A stretch of DNA of 18,656 nt from Vicinamibacteria bacterium (lineage in GTDB: Bacteria > Acidobacteriota > Vicinamibacteria > Vicinamibacterales > 2-12-FULL-66-21), in contig JAICSD010000022.1 in NCBI GenBank assembly GCA_025937075.1, forward strand, positions 1 through 18,656, given 5' to 3'. The notes under the pieces are model-generated. The model was not told the origin of the DNA and ran no database searches. It saw only the letters and a list, made by a program, of their open reading frames with translations. Position numbers and translations under genes: made by a program. Numbering within the stretch: position 1 is the stretch's first letter; every line of letters begins with the position of its first letter. Positions 1 to 7,796 of the stretch are shown one piece after another.

Positions 1-624
1 GCGCCGATCCGCGATGAACTCTTCGATCGCGAGGCCGGCCCGGCGATCTACGTCCCTTCCGGACGGTTCTATCAGGCGATGACGAACATCCACGTGCGCG
101 TCGCGCAGCCCGGAGCGGAAGCGGGCGTCCTGTCCTCGATGCGGCAGGAGCTTCGCTCCCTCGATCCGCGGCTTCCGCTCCTGCAGGCGACCACCATGGC
201 GTCGTTCCACGATCGAAGCATCGAGCTGTGGGCGGTACGCGCGGGCGGCCGGTTGTTCCTCGTGTTCGGCCTTCTGGCCCTCTCGCTGGCCATCGTCGGC
301 TTGTATGGCGTGAAGTCCTACGTGGTGTCGCAGCGCACGAAGGAAATCGGCGTACGCATGGCGCTCGGCGCCGATCGCGGCGCCGTGCTGCAGATGATGC
401 TCAAGGAAGGCGCGGTGCTCGCCGGGATCGGCATTGCCATCGGTCTTCCGCTGGCAGCGGCCCTCGGGAAGCTGCTGAGCGCGATGCTCTACGACGTGAA
501 GCCGCTGGACCCGATCGTCTTCGTCTCGGCGCCGGCCCTGCTCGCGCTCGCGGCGCTGATCGCGACCTGGATTCCCGCGCGGCGGGCCACAAGGGTGAGC
601 CCGCTGGCGGCTCTGCGCTCATGA
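1..624 (+). CDS. ABC transporter permease, ADOP/MacB-like, C-terminal part
   Basis: Partial at the window's left edge: the frame is open from base 1, so the ATG at 79 is internal and the start lies outside. The visible 207 residues begin in a MacB-type periplasmic domain (AIYVPSGRFYQ is typical of its end). A membrane segment follows around window residues 85-105 (LFLVFGLLALSLAIVGLYG), then the conserved FtsX-family cytoplasmic motif RTKEIGVRMALGA, then two further membrane helices and a basic C-terminus ending SPLAALRS. This is the last FtsX module of a MacB-like permease. In Acidobacteriota such permeases are commonly about 800 residues, duplicated and without a dedicated ATPase (ADOP class), and the sequence style fits that. 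The substrate is unknown. The stop TGA is at 622-624, and a palindromic repeat begins 9 bases later. Confidence 0.9.
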   Translation, partial: APIRDELFDREAGPAIYVPSGRFYQAMTNIHVRVAQPGAEAGVLSSMRQELRSLDPRLPLLQATTMASFHDRSIELWAVRAGGRLFLVFGLLALSLAIVGLYGVKSYVVSQRTKEIGVRMALGADRGAVLQMMLKEGAVLAGIGIAIGLPLAAALGKLLSAMLYDVKPLDPIVFVSAPALLALAALIATWIPARRATRVSPLAALRS

Positions 625-632
625 CGGAGATC

Positions 633-723
633 AACTACGCAACTTCACAATCTCCAACTGCTCAAGGGGCAATCGCTAGCAGTTGTCGCCTCGAGTAGTT
701 GGCAGTTGCGAGGTTGTGTAATT
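633..723. repeat. Palindromic intergenic repeat, copy 1 (REP-like)
   Basis: This 91-base element has a 33-base left arm (633-665), a 25-base centre (666-690) and a 33-base right arm (691-723). The right arm is the imperfect reverse complement of the left (24 of 33 positions by hand count). It matches copy 2 at 3601-3691 in orientation, arm length (29/33 identity in each arm) and centre length. The left arm is almost free of G and built from CAACT/CAACC-like words. The right edge overlaps the stop codon of the minus-strand peptidase gene. Transcribed RNA could fold into a long hairpin between the convergent genes. No recognised family name is assigned. Confidence 0.85.
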
Positions 724-3568
724 ATCGCCCGCCACCCTTCTGAGTCGCTTTCGACTTCGCCGGCTCGTAGAGCGGCGTGACATCGCGCCGCCCGCGCTCG
801 AGATACGGCACGCCCTTCTCCATCCACTCCGGCTTCGGTTTGCCGAGCAGGTAGTAATCGAAGAACTCGTCGAGGTGGACGGTCCAGTACTTCTGGTTGT
901 CGCGATCGCGCAGCCCGTGCTTCTCGCCGTTGAAGCTGAACATGTACGCCTCTTTCCCGAGGCGCCGCATCGCGCTGAAGAACTCGATGCCCTGATACCA
1001 CGGCACCGCGTCGTCTTCGTCGTTGTGGATCGTGAGGTACGGCGTGTGAATCTTCTCGACCCAGAAGATCGGCGAGTTCTCGATGTACTGCAGCGGATCG
1101 ACCCAGGGTGGCCCTCCGATGCGTGACTGCGTCTTCTCGTACTGGAACGCGCGTGACATGCCGGTGCCCCAGCGGATGCCGCCGTAGGCGCTGATCATGT
1201 CCGCAACCGACGCTCCGGCCTCGACGGCGCGGAACATGTCGGTCCGCGTAATCAGATACGTGATCTCGTACCCGCCCCAACTGTGTCCCTGAATCCCGAT
1301 TCGCTTCGGGTCGATGAATCCTTTCGCCACGACCGACTGCACGGCCGGAATGACACACTTGAACGCGCTCTCGCCCGGATAGCCGGTGTCGTACACGATG
1401 TCGGGCTCGAGAACGACGTAGCCGTTGCTGACGTACCGCGTGATGTTGATGCTCGTCCCGGGCGACGGCGCGTGATACGAGTGCAGCCCGTTGGTCAGTT
1501 CCTCGTAGATGTAGACCATCAGCGGGTACTTCTTCGAGGGATCGAAGCCGTCCGGCTTGAACAGGACGCCGCGGAGCGGCTTGCCGTCGGCGTTCACGTA
1601 GTCGACGAGTTCAGCGGTGCCCCACGCGTACTGCGATTGCTGCGGGTTGGCGTCTGTCACCTTCTTCATGTTGGCGAAGCGGCCATCGCTCACCCACAGG
1701 TCCGGAAATTCTTCGAAGCGCGAGAGGCTGTAGACGAACACGTCGGCGTTCTTTGCTTTCGTCGGGCGGCCGAACTGCTTGTCGAGCATCACGATTTTCT
1801 CGGGGACTGCCGATCCGCCGAGTGACACGCGATAGAAGCCAGTCGCCTTGGTGCGGTCGTCAGTGGTGTCGAGCAGGAGCGGACGATTGGGCGGAATGCT
1901 CCGCTCGTCCGGATCGAGGCGCTGGTAGCGGAACACGAGGTTCTGTTGGCGTCCGGCGCCCTGCGTCACCATGTGTGCGCCGGTCCCGTCCGGTTTGACT
2001 TCCCAGATGTCGTACCGGTCGTATAGCAGGACGGATTTGTCTCCTTCCGTCCATCCAGCCACGCCGTACGGCGAGGGCTGACTCGGCGTGTCCCATGTTT
2101 CGTCTTCGAAGCTGACCTTCAGCCCGCGTGTGAGTGGAACCGCGGCGGTCGTTCCGACCTTCTGCGCGAACCACGCGCGGCTTTCGTCGGAGTACCAAAG
2201 GATGTAGTTGCCGCCGGGCGACAGCATCGGCGTGAAGTGCTGATGTGAGAGAACGCGTGTCTTCGCGCCCGTGTTCAGGTCGACGACGTACGCGTCGTTG
2301 TAGTCGCCGTCCCACGAGATGAGCTGCTGATACGGCACGTCCGACTCGCCGAGCGCCACCGGCGCACCGTCGGTCACGCGCAGGTCCGGCATCTCCGGGG
2401 ACGCGAGCTGCATGAACTTGCGATCCTTCATCCGCACGACGGCCTGATAGCTGCGCTTCTTCTCTTCGTCAGCGCGGACGCGCTGCATCGGCTGGAGCAG
2501 CGGGTCCTTGTAGTTCCAGAGGTCGACCTTCACGGGATCAGGCGCATCTTCGGGCTGCGGAGCGGGAACAGGTGCGGTTCCGAAAAAGAGATTCGCGCCG
2601 TTCTTCGAGAACGACACTTTGCCGTTGTCGCTGACGCTCATGCCTCGCGGCATGCCGGCCGTCCGGGCGGTCACGAGCGCGGCAGCGTCGCGGCCGGCCG
2701 TCGTCCAGTAGTACAGCGTGAACGGACTGGGGTCGTTCCTGTAGTCGTCGCGATCGCTCACGAAGGCGAGCTGTGTGCCCGCCTCATCGAACGCGAAATC
2801 CTTGTAGTGGCCGATACCGCGGGCGAGCGGCGTCGTGCTGCCCTCTGCCGTGCGCACGAATGCGCCGTCGGCGTCGCCCGACTTCGAGGAGGTCCCGTAC
2901 GCCAGCCTCGCGCCGTCCTTCGACCATGCGTATTCGACGACGTCGGGGATCGTCGTCGACGTGCCGGACGCAAGGTCGCGGAGGATCAGGTCAGTGCCCG
3001 GATCCTTTTTCTTCTCTTTCTTCTTCGGCGTGGCGGCGTCAGGCTCTTTCTTCTCCGCCTCTTTGTCGTCGTCTTTTTTCGCGGCGGCCTTTGCGGGCTC
3101 GAGGAGATACGCGACCGAACGAGAGCCGTCCTCGGAGACCTTGAAGCTCTTGACGCGGTCGGCGGTGAAGACCTGCCCGTCCGCCAGGGACATCACGCCC
3201 ATGCCGCTCTTCGGCTGGTCCTCCGGCTTCTTCTTCTCTTTCTTCGCCTTGTCGAGGTCGGCCCGCGTCGGCGAGATGGCAAACACCACGAAGCGGCCGT
3301 CCGCCGTAATCACAGGAGACTTGCCGCGCGGCGCGCGGTACTCGGCGCCCGTTTTCAGGTTGCGCGCCACGAGCTCGCCGTCGGCTTCCTCGGGCACCAG
3401 CGCGTAAACGAGCCACGTCCCATCGCGCGAGAGCTGGGTGTTTTGAATCGAGCGCCACCCGTCGTACGCGTCGTACGAGAGCGGCCGTTTCTGCTGCGCC
3501 AAAGGGTGGGCAGCGGCAAGGACGGTAAGGACAACGGCAGCAGGGAGCCATCGAGGGCGTTGCGGCAT
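722..3568 (-). CDS. Secreted S9 family peptidase (prolyl oligopeptidase-like)
   Basis: A 948-residue exported serine peptidase. An N-terminal signal peptide (about residues 1-25, hydrophobic core LPAAVVLTVLAAA, probable cleavage near HPLAQQ) directs export. Residues about 30-660 form the WD40/beta-propeller-like gate typical of S9 enzymes. The C-terminal alpha/beta hydrolase domain carries the complete triad: Ser763 in GHSWGGY, Asp852 in HNDEDDAVP and His884 in NGEKHG. S9 enzymes of this type cleave peptides, often after proline or as dipeptidyl/acylaminoacyl peptidases; exact specificity cannot be read here. Unusual for the family are two Lys/Glu/Asp-rich low-complexity stretches in the propeller (about residues 106-120 and 160-195). 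The ATG at 3568 directly precedes the signal peptide and has no clear ribosome site; a -10-like TATGAT ends 6 bases upstream, suggesting a leaderless mRNA. The stop codon lies at the edge of the palindromic repeat. Confidence 0.95.
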   Translation of the reverse strand: MPQRPRWLPAAVVLTVLAAAHPLAQQKRPLSYDAYDGWRSIQNTQLSRDGTWLVYALVPEEADGELVARNLKTGAEYRAPRGKSPVITADGRFVVFAISPTRADLDKAKKEKKKPEDQPKSGMGVMSLADGQVFTADRVKSFKVSEDGSRSVAYLLEPAKAAAKKDDDKEAEKKEPDAATPKKKEKKKDPGTDLILRDLASGTSTTIPDVVEYAWSKDGARLAYGTSSKSGDADGAFVRTAEGSTTPLARGIGHYKDFAFDEAGTQLAFVSDRDDYRNDPSPFTLYYWTTAGRDAAALVTARTAGMPRGMSVSDNGKVSFSKNGANLFFGTAPVPAPQPEDAPDPVKVDLWNYKDPLLQPMQRVRADEEKKRSYQAVVRMKDRKFMQLASPEMPDLRVTDGAPVALGESDVPYQQLISWDGDYNDAYVVDLNTGAKTRVLSHQHFTPMLSPGGNYILWYSDESRAWFAQKVGTTAAVPLTRGLKVSFEDETWDTPSQPSPYGVAGWTEGDKSVLLYDRYDIWEVKPDGTGAHMVTQGAGRQQNLVFRYQRLDPDERSIPPNRPLLLDTTDDRTKATGFYRVSLGGSAVPEKIVMLDKQFGRPTKAKNADVFVYSLSRFEEFPDLWVSDGRFANMKKVTDANPQQSQYAWGTAELVDYVNADGKPLRGVLFKPDGFDPSKKYPLMVYIYEELTNGLHSYHAPSPGTSINITRYVSNGYVVLEPDIVYDTGYPGESAFKCVIPAVQSVVAKGFIDPKRIGIQGHSWGGYEITYLITRTDMFRAVEAGASVADMISAYGGIRWGTGMSRAFQYEKTQSRIGGPPWVDPLQYIENSPIFWVEKIHTPYLTIHNDEDDAVPWYQGIEFFSAMRRLGKEAYMFSFNGEKHGLRDRDNQKYWTVHLDEFFDYYLLGKPKPEWMEKGVPYLERGRRDVTPLYEPAKSKATQKGGGR

Positions 3569-3574
3569 GCGGAG

Positions 3575-3602
3575 ATCATAGACAAGTCACGAAGGAGATC
3601 AA
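3575..3602 (-). promoter_or_regulatory. Candidate promoter of the S9 peptidase gene
   Basis: On the minus strand, TTGATC (3602-3597), a 16-base spacer and TATGAT (3580-3575) resemble a sigma-70 promoter. The predicted transcription start would fall at about 3568, the A of the ATG, giving a leaderless message and matching the lack of a Shine-Dalgarno. The -35-like hexamer includes the last two bases of palindromic repeat copy 2 and its conserved flank. This is inference from consensus matching only. Confidence 0.4.
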
Positions 3603-3691
3603 CTACGCAACTGCACAACCTCCAACTACGCAAGGAAATCGGGTTTGCCATTGCCATCTTGAGTAGTTGGTAGTTGTGAGGTTGTGTAGTT
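3601..3691. repeat. Palindromic intergenic repeat, copy 2 (REP-like)
   Basis: Second copy of the 91-base element seen at 633-723, in the same orientation. Left arm 3601-3633, centre 3634-3658 (25 bases), right arm 3659-3691. The arms are reverse complements at 27 of 33 positions, better paired than in copy 1. Homology between copies runs a little beyond the arms: GGAGAT on the left and TATCGC on the right. The right edge overlaps the TAA stop codon of the minus-strand lipocalin gene exactly as copy 1 overlaps the peptidase stop. The element separates the four-gene exporter operon from the peptidase gene, so it could act as a transcript-stabilising or terminating hairpin. No U-tract typical of an intrinsic terminator follows it. 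Confidence 0.85.
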
Positions 3692-5087
3692 ATCGCTCGC
3701 GCCTGAAAGTCTCTGCACTCCCTGGTGCAGCAAAGCTGAATTGCTTTTTTCCAACTTGCGCCTGGACTTCGTAGCGCGCCCGCATCTGGAGGAAGTCGAG
3801 CCCGTCGCCCACGCGGCCTCGCGTCATCGGCGTGATCGTCGTCTGGTCGACGGAGAGCGTCAGCGTCGCCTGAATCGATTCTCCGGCCGCGCGGACGACG
3901 ATGCGCGAGGGGCGTTCCGATCCGGGCGCGTTCGTCTCGTCGATCGTCGCATCGGTGGAAAACGCGAGCGGCCCTGACGGCCCGAGCACCGCGAGAAAGC
4001 CCGGCACGTGCTGCGGATCGGCAGCATCCGCGGGAGGGCGCACGCGGCCATACACGAACGAAATGCCCTCGTGCTGCACCTGTCCCCACTGCCAGGACAC
4101 GCCCTCCCAAAAGCCCCAGTTGTGATCGTGATATCCGGTGCCGCCGGAGAAGTTGATGGTTTCGGTGCCCACGGTCAGCGAGCCGTCGAGGGTTCCGGAC
4201 GTGACCGGCACCGTGTAGCCCGACAGCCACCCGCCCGCGCCTTCGAGCACGAACGGCGGGACGGACCGATCCGGATCGGCGTGCACGACGATGTCTCCGG
4301 TCGCGCGCGAGCGACCCGACTCCGACGGCAGATCGAGGTGGATTCGATAGTCGACGCCCGTCAGCCGGACCGTCGTCGTTTCGACGGTCAGGTCCGGCGC
4401 GTCCTCGATCAGCGCGGCCGGATCGATCTCTCGCCGCGCGGAATAGGCGGACATCACACCCTTGCGCTCCAATTGCAGGCGCGCAATGAGCGATCGTCGG
4501 CCGCTCGCGTCGACAGGTCCCGCGAGAAATGTCAGGTAGAAACGCCCGTCCCGTGCGATGCCGTTGAAATAGAGCCACTCGGCCCAGGAACCCGCGCGAG
4601 CCGGCACGTCGGGGACGGGATGAAACCGATCGATGCCGCGCAGCACCGACGAGGCGTCGAGGTCGAGCCACCGGCGATCTCCCGCCGAGTCCACCCACGC
4701 GGGGATGCTGGCAATCTCGTTACTCCCGAGCGCGCGATCGGTGGAGGGGATGCTGCCGTGCATCGCAACGGGGAGGCTGCGGCCGTCGTGGCGCAGGTAC
4801 ACGGTGTCGCGGATCGACGGCGCCAGTGCGCGCACGGCCGTGCCGAACGGACCGTTCGGCCGCAGTTGATACAGCACGAACCGGCCGTTGGCGATTCGGC
4901 CGGCGGCTGACCCGATCCGGACGTCTCCCCCTCCAACGAGCGCAGGCGCGCGGGCCTGGTCGAGGATGACGTCGCCGACGCCGAGGAGCACCGCCATCAC
5001 GCCGACCCCGAGGCCGAATCCGATTGCGAGCACGGCGCTGCGGACCGGCCGCGCGGCAAGCGAGCGAAACGCCAGCTTCAACAGCAT
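3690..5087 (-). CDS. FtsX-like membrane anchor joined to AttH/CrtC-like lipocalin domain
   Basis: A 465-residue protein, last gene of a four-gene exporter operon. I place the start at the ATG at 5087: MLLKLAFRSLAARPVRSAV is the classic beginning of a MacB/FtsX permease, and GAGGAG lies 11 bases upstream. The longer open frame upstream is only the shadow of the ATPase gene. It overlaps the ATPase stop by 10 bases. Residues about 15-40 form one membrane helix. The rest is soluble and matches the AttH/CrtC (carotenoid 1,2-hydratase-like, tocopherol-cyclase-like) double lipocalin fold: EWLYFNG around Trp171 and GYHDHNWG at about 318-325. There are no later FtsX helices. By analogy with attEFGH and lipocalin-accompanied ABC exporters, I infer a membrane-tethered periplasmic partner that binds a hydrophobic substrate. 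A carotenoid enzyme is unlikely because no carotenoid gene is nearby. Confidence 0.8.
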   Translation of the reverse strand: MLLKLAFRSLAARPVRSAVLAIGFGLGVGVMAVLLGVGDVILDQARAPALVGGGDVRIGSAAGRIANGRFVLYQLRPNGPFGTAVRALAPSIRDTVYLRHDGRSLPVAMHGSIPSTDRALGSNEIASIPAWVDSAGDRRWLDLDASSVLRGIDRFHPVPDVPARAGSWAEWLYFNGIARDGRFYLTFLAGPVDASGRRSLIARLQLERKGVMSAYSARREIDPAALIEDAPDLTVETTTVRLTGVDYRIHLDLPSESGRSRATGDIVVHADPDRSVPPFVLEGAGGWLSGYTVPVTSGTLDGSLTVGTETINFSGGTGYHDHNWGFWEGVSWQWGQVQHEGISFVYGRVRPPADAADPQHVPGFLAVLGPSGPLAFSTDATIDETNAPGSERPSRIVVRAAGESIQATLTLSVDQTTITPMTRGRVGDGLDFLQMRARYEVQAQVGKKQFSFAAPGSAETFRRER

Positions 5088-5773
5088 GGGCGTATCGTCT
5101 CCTCGACGATCTCGCCGTCGCGCATGCGCACGGTGCGCGCGGCGCGAGCGGCGACCTCCGGATCGTGCGTGACGATGACGAGCGCGGTGCCGTCGGCATT
5201 CAGCCGATCGAACAGCGACACGATCTGGGCGCCGGTCGCCTGGTCCAGCTCGCCGGTCGGCTCGTCGGCGAGCAGCAGGCCCGGACGATTGGCGAGCGCC
5301 CGCGCAATCGCCACGCGCTGCATCTCGCCGCCCGACAGCTCCGCCGGGCGATGCGAGGCCCGCGCCGACAGCCCGACGTACTCGAGCAGCTCGCGCGTCC
5401 GCTGACGCCGCTCGGCCCGGCCCACGCCGGCTTCGGCCTGCGGCAGCTCCACGTTCTCCCACGCGGTGAGCATCGGCAGCAGGAAGAACCGCTGGAACAC
5501 GAAGCCGATCCGCCGGAGCCGCAGTGCGCTGCGCGCGGAGTCGGTGAGCGTACTCACATCGATGTCGTCCACCAGCACCGAGCCCGCCGTAGGCACATCG
5601 ATGCAGCCGAGCAGGTGCAGCAGCGTGCTCTTGCCGCAGCCCGACGGACCGACCACGCTGACGTATTCACCAGGATGCACGGTCAGCGAGACGTGACGCA
5701 GCGCGTGCACAGAACCGGCGGGCATCACGAACGTCCGCGATACGGCGTTGGCGGCCACGACCGGAACGGTCAC
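5078..5773 (-). CDS. ABC transporter ATP-binding protein, LolD/MacB-like
   Basis: A 231-residue ATPase subunit that would power the two FtsX-like permeases encoded just upstream. All canonical motifs are present: Walker A GPSGCGKST (42-50), Q-loop Gln94, signature LSGGEMQ (146-152), Walker B LLLADE with catalytic Glu171, D-loop Asp177 and switch His203. Sequence and length fit the LolD/MacB/FtsE group, which drives lipoprotein, lipid or macrolide export from the inner membrane by mechanotransmission. I use the GTG at 5773 as start because it sits in a GTGA overlap with the preceding permease stop, and the conserved domain begins right after it. A longer frame reaching 5962 has no family similarity in its added segment. 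The last 10 bases overlap the lipocalin gene, so all four genes are probably translationally coupled. Confidence 0.95.
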   Translation of the reverse strand: MTVPVVAANAVSRTFVMPAGSVHALRHVSLTVHPGEYVSVVGPSGCGKSTLLHLLGCIDVPTAGSVLVDDIDVSTLTDSARSALRLRRIGFVFQRFFLLPMLTAWENVELPQAEAGVGRAERRQRTRELLEYVGLSARASHRPAELSGGEMQRVAIARALANRPGLLLADEPTGELDQATGAQIVSLFDRLNADGTALVIVTHDPEVAARAARTVRMRDGEIVEETIRPCC

Positions 5774-6966
5774 GAGACCACCTCGCGCCGCAGCGTCGCC
5801 GCGATCGGAAGCGTTGCCACGAGCCGCATTGGATAGACGGCCGCGAGCACGGCCCCGATGACGAGCAGCGCCGCGTGGACTTCGAGCGCGTGCAGGGTGA
5901 ACACGAAGAAGCGCGCGTCGGCCGGAATTCCTGGCATGGAACGGAGAATGGCATCCAGCCATCGCGACAGCAGCCCTCCGATCGGCACGGCCGCGATCCC
6001 TCCGAGGCCGATGAGCAGCGCCGATTCGCAGAGCACACCCGCCATGACCCGCGCGCGGGACAGCCCCAGCGCGCGCAGCGCGGCGATTTCGCCAAGCTGT
6101 TGATTGACGGACACCGTGAGCAGAACGGTGATGAGCAGCAGTCCAAAGAACAGCGTCACCGTCGTCAACACGCTCGAGAGCTGCCGAAAGTACGAGAACT
6201 CGACCCGGCTGAATCGTTCCACGATCTGCTCGTTCGTGAGCGCGTGGAGGGCGGGAAACGCGGCCCGAATGGCCGCTGCCGCGGCGTCCGGGCCGCCGGC
6301 GGCGGGATTGGACCGGACGAGCAGCATGTCGGCGAGGTCCCCGCGCTCACCGCACAACGCCGCGACGGCCTCGGACGACGTCGCCGCGGTGAGCGCGTCG
6401 GCGGCATCGTTCTGAAACTCCGCGATGCCCGCGACCGTCGCGTCCAGCGGAAGAGGCCGTGATGCATCCCCGCAGCGCCCGTTCAGGACGACCGTCGACC
6501 CGACCGTCAGGTGAAATGCGCTGGCGAGATTGCGGTTGATCACGAGCGGTGTGGGCGGCACCCGGGCCTCCGGTGGTGGCCCTTCGAGGAGCGTCCACGG
6601 CACCGGTGCGCGGAGGTCCACGCCGGCAACCGCAACATGGCGAGTGGAGGGATGGCCGGCGACATCGGCGGACGCCACGCGGACCCGCTGTACCGCGGCG
6701 ATCGACGGCTGCCGTCCGAGTTCGTTCAGCTTCGCGGACACGTGATCGATCGGCGGGCCGGCGATGACGGCGCTCTCCGACGCAATGACACGCACGTCGA
6801 ACCCCGAGCGATCGAGCCGTTCTCGAAACGACACGAGCAGTCCGTTGGACAGCAGCAGCATGTCGAAGAGAAGTGCGCCGATGGCCGTGACGCCGATCAC
6901 GCCGAGCAGCATGCGCCCCGGCTCTCGGCGCAGGCGCAGCCAGGCAAACGCGAGCGCGCGCCTCAT
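5770..6966 (-). CDS. FtsX/LolC-like ABC transporter permease
   Basis: A 398-residue permease with the standard MacB/FtsX topology. There is a short basic cytoplasmic N-terminus, membrane helix 1 at about residues 15-35 (MLLGVIGVTAIGALLFDML), a periplasmic domain of roughly 220 residues, then three C-terminal helices. The coupling-helix motif QQLGEIAALRALGLSRARVM follows the second helix, as in FtsX-family members that dock on the ATPase. The start is the ATG at 6966, overlapping the previous permease's TGA as ATGA; a longer frame upstream to 7059 lies inside that gene. It ends in a GTGA overlap with the ATPase gene. It is the likely partner of the compact permease upstream, forming a heterodimeric LolCE-like or AttFG-like exporter. 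The substrate is not identifiable. Confidence 0.9.
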   Translation of the reverse strand: MRRALAFAWLRLRREPGRMLLGVIGVTAIGALLFDMLLLSNGLLVSFRERLDRSGFDVRVIASESAVIAGPPIDHVSAKLNELGRQPSIAAVQRVRVASADVAGHPSTRHVAVAGVDLRAPVPWTLLEGPPPEARVPPTPLVINRNLASAFHLTVGSTVVLNGRCGDASRPLPLDATVAGIAEFQNDAADALTAATSSEAVAALCGERGDLADMLLVRSNPAAGGPDAAAAAIRAAFPALHALTNEQIVERFSRVEFSYFRQLSSVLTTVTLFFGLLLITVLLTVSVNQQLGEIAALRALGLSRARVMAGVLCESALLIGLGGIAAVPIGGLLSRWLDAILRSMPGIPADARFFVFTLHALEVHAALLVIGAVLAAVYPMRLVATLPIAATLRREVVS

Positions 6967-7796
6967 CGACCCACCGTCAGCAGGGCGCGGCGCCGCAGAA
7001 TCGTCCATCCGGCGATCGCGCTGGCCGCGAGGCCCACCGGGACGGCAAGCGCCACGCATCGAAACGCAATCGCCGGCGTGACGCGGACGAAGACGAGGGC
7101 CGTGTCATAACGCCATTGAAAAAACCGGTTGAAGACGGGTTCCGCCGCACGCGCGAACACAATCCCGAACACCGCGCCGGCGACCGCGATGAGCGCGCCT
7201 TCGACGAGCACCTGCGCGATGAGCCGCTGCCTGGTCAGACCGATCAATCGCAGCGTCGCGACCGTCTCGCGCCGCTCGTCGACGAGCATCACCATCAGCG
7301 CGAGGAGGAACGCGCCGCTGCCAAAGACCGTGACAAGCGCGATCGCGAGGTGAAATCGATCGAGGACCGCGAACGTGGACGTCCGTTCGTCGTCCGCTGC
7401 GGTCGACTTCGCGGTCAGTCCGGGCAGCCGGCGCTCCACGTCGGATGCAAACCCCGCGGCGTCCTCGCCGTCGCGCAGCTTGACGTTGATGCTGGTGAGC
7501 GAAGACAACGCCTTGCGGTCTTCGAGCGCGGCGGCGTCCGGCAGGTGCACGCGCACTTCGAGCCGCTCCTGGGCGAAGCGCATCGGATCCGGTGTCGGCT
7601 CGTAGACGCCCGCGATCCTGAACGTACGCGCGTCCGTCCCCGCGGCATCCGACGACAGCTCCACCGTCTGGCCGACGGCGAGGTGTTCGCGCTCCAGCAG
7701 TTGCCGCGAGACGAGCACATCCGCAGGCGGCGGGGCCGCCGCGAGGGCGGTCCACGTCAGCAGCACCACGGCGGCCAAGGCGGCGATCCGGCGCAT
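6963..7796 (-). CDS. Compact FtsX-like ABC transporter permease
   Basis: A 277-residue permease, first gene of the operon. The N-terminus is a short positively charged start plus one hydrophobic segment (about residues 4-20, IAALAAVVLLTWTALAAA). It could be a membrane anchor or a cleavable signal peptide. The periplasmic region starts directly at a late part of the MacB core domain (VSRQLLEREHLAVGQTVEL) and is only about 120 residues, around half the usual size. Three C-terminal helices follow, with the FtsX motif ERRETVATLRLIGLTRQRL around residues 170-190. Compared with typical 380-420-residue FtsX permeases it has lost the first half of the periplasmic domain, yet the frame is intact and the end overlaps the next gene as ATGA. 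It is therefore probably a genuine short paralogue and not a decayed gene. A weak ribosome site (CGGACG) precedes the ATG at 7796. Confidence 0.85.
   Translation of the reverse strand: MRRIAALAAVVLLTWTALAAAPPPADVLVSRQLLEREHLAVGQTVELSSDAAGTDARTFRIAGVYEPTPDPMRFAQERLEVRVHLPDAAALEDRKALSSLTSINVKLRDGEDAAGFASDVERRLPGLTAKSTAADDERTSTFAVLDRFHLAIALVTVFGSGAFLLALMVMLVDERRETVATLRLIGLTRQRLIAQVLVEGALIAVAGAVFGIVFARAAEPVFNRFFQWRYDTALVFVRVTPAIAFRCVALAVPVGLAASAIAGWTILRRRALLTVGR

Noticed and set aside
2807..3673. 288-residue plus-strand frame
   Set aside because: Antisense of the S9 peptidase; its Leu/Arg-rich composition mirrors the opposite coding strand and it has no ribosome site or motif.
4008..4910. 300-residue plus-strand frame
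   Set aside because: Antisense of the lipocalin fusion gene, composition of a high-GC shadow frame.
3690..5087. Carotenoid 1,2-hydratase (CrtC) enzyme
   Set aside because: The shared motif defines a fold, not the reaction; no carotenoid genes are present and the ABC exporter context favours an AttH-like role.
5088..5462. N-terminal extension of the lipocalin protein
   Set aside because: It lies entirely within the ATPase gene in another frame and is Arg/Ala-rich; the FtsX-like start at 5087 fits better.
5774..5962. N-terminal extension of the ATPase
   Set aside because: It overlaps the permease C-terminal coding region and has no similarity to ABC ATPases; the GTGA-coupled GTG at 5773 is preferred.
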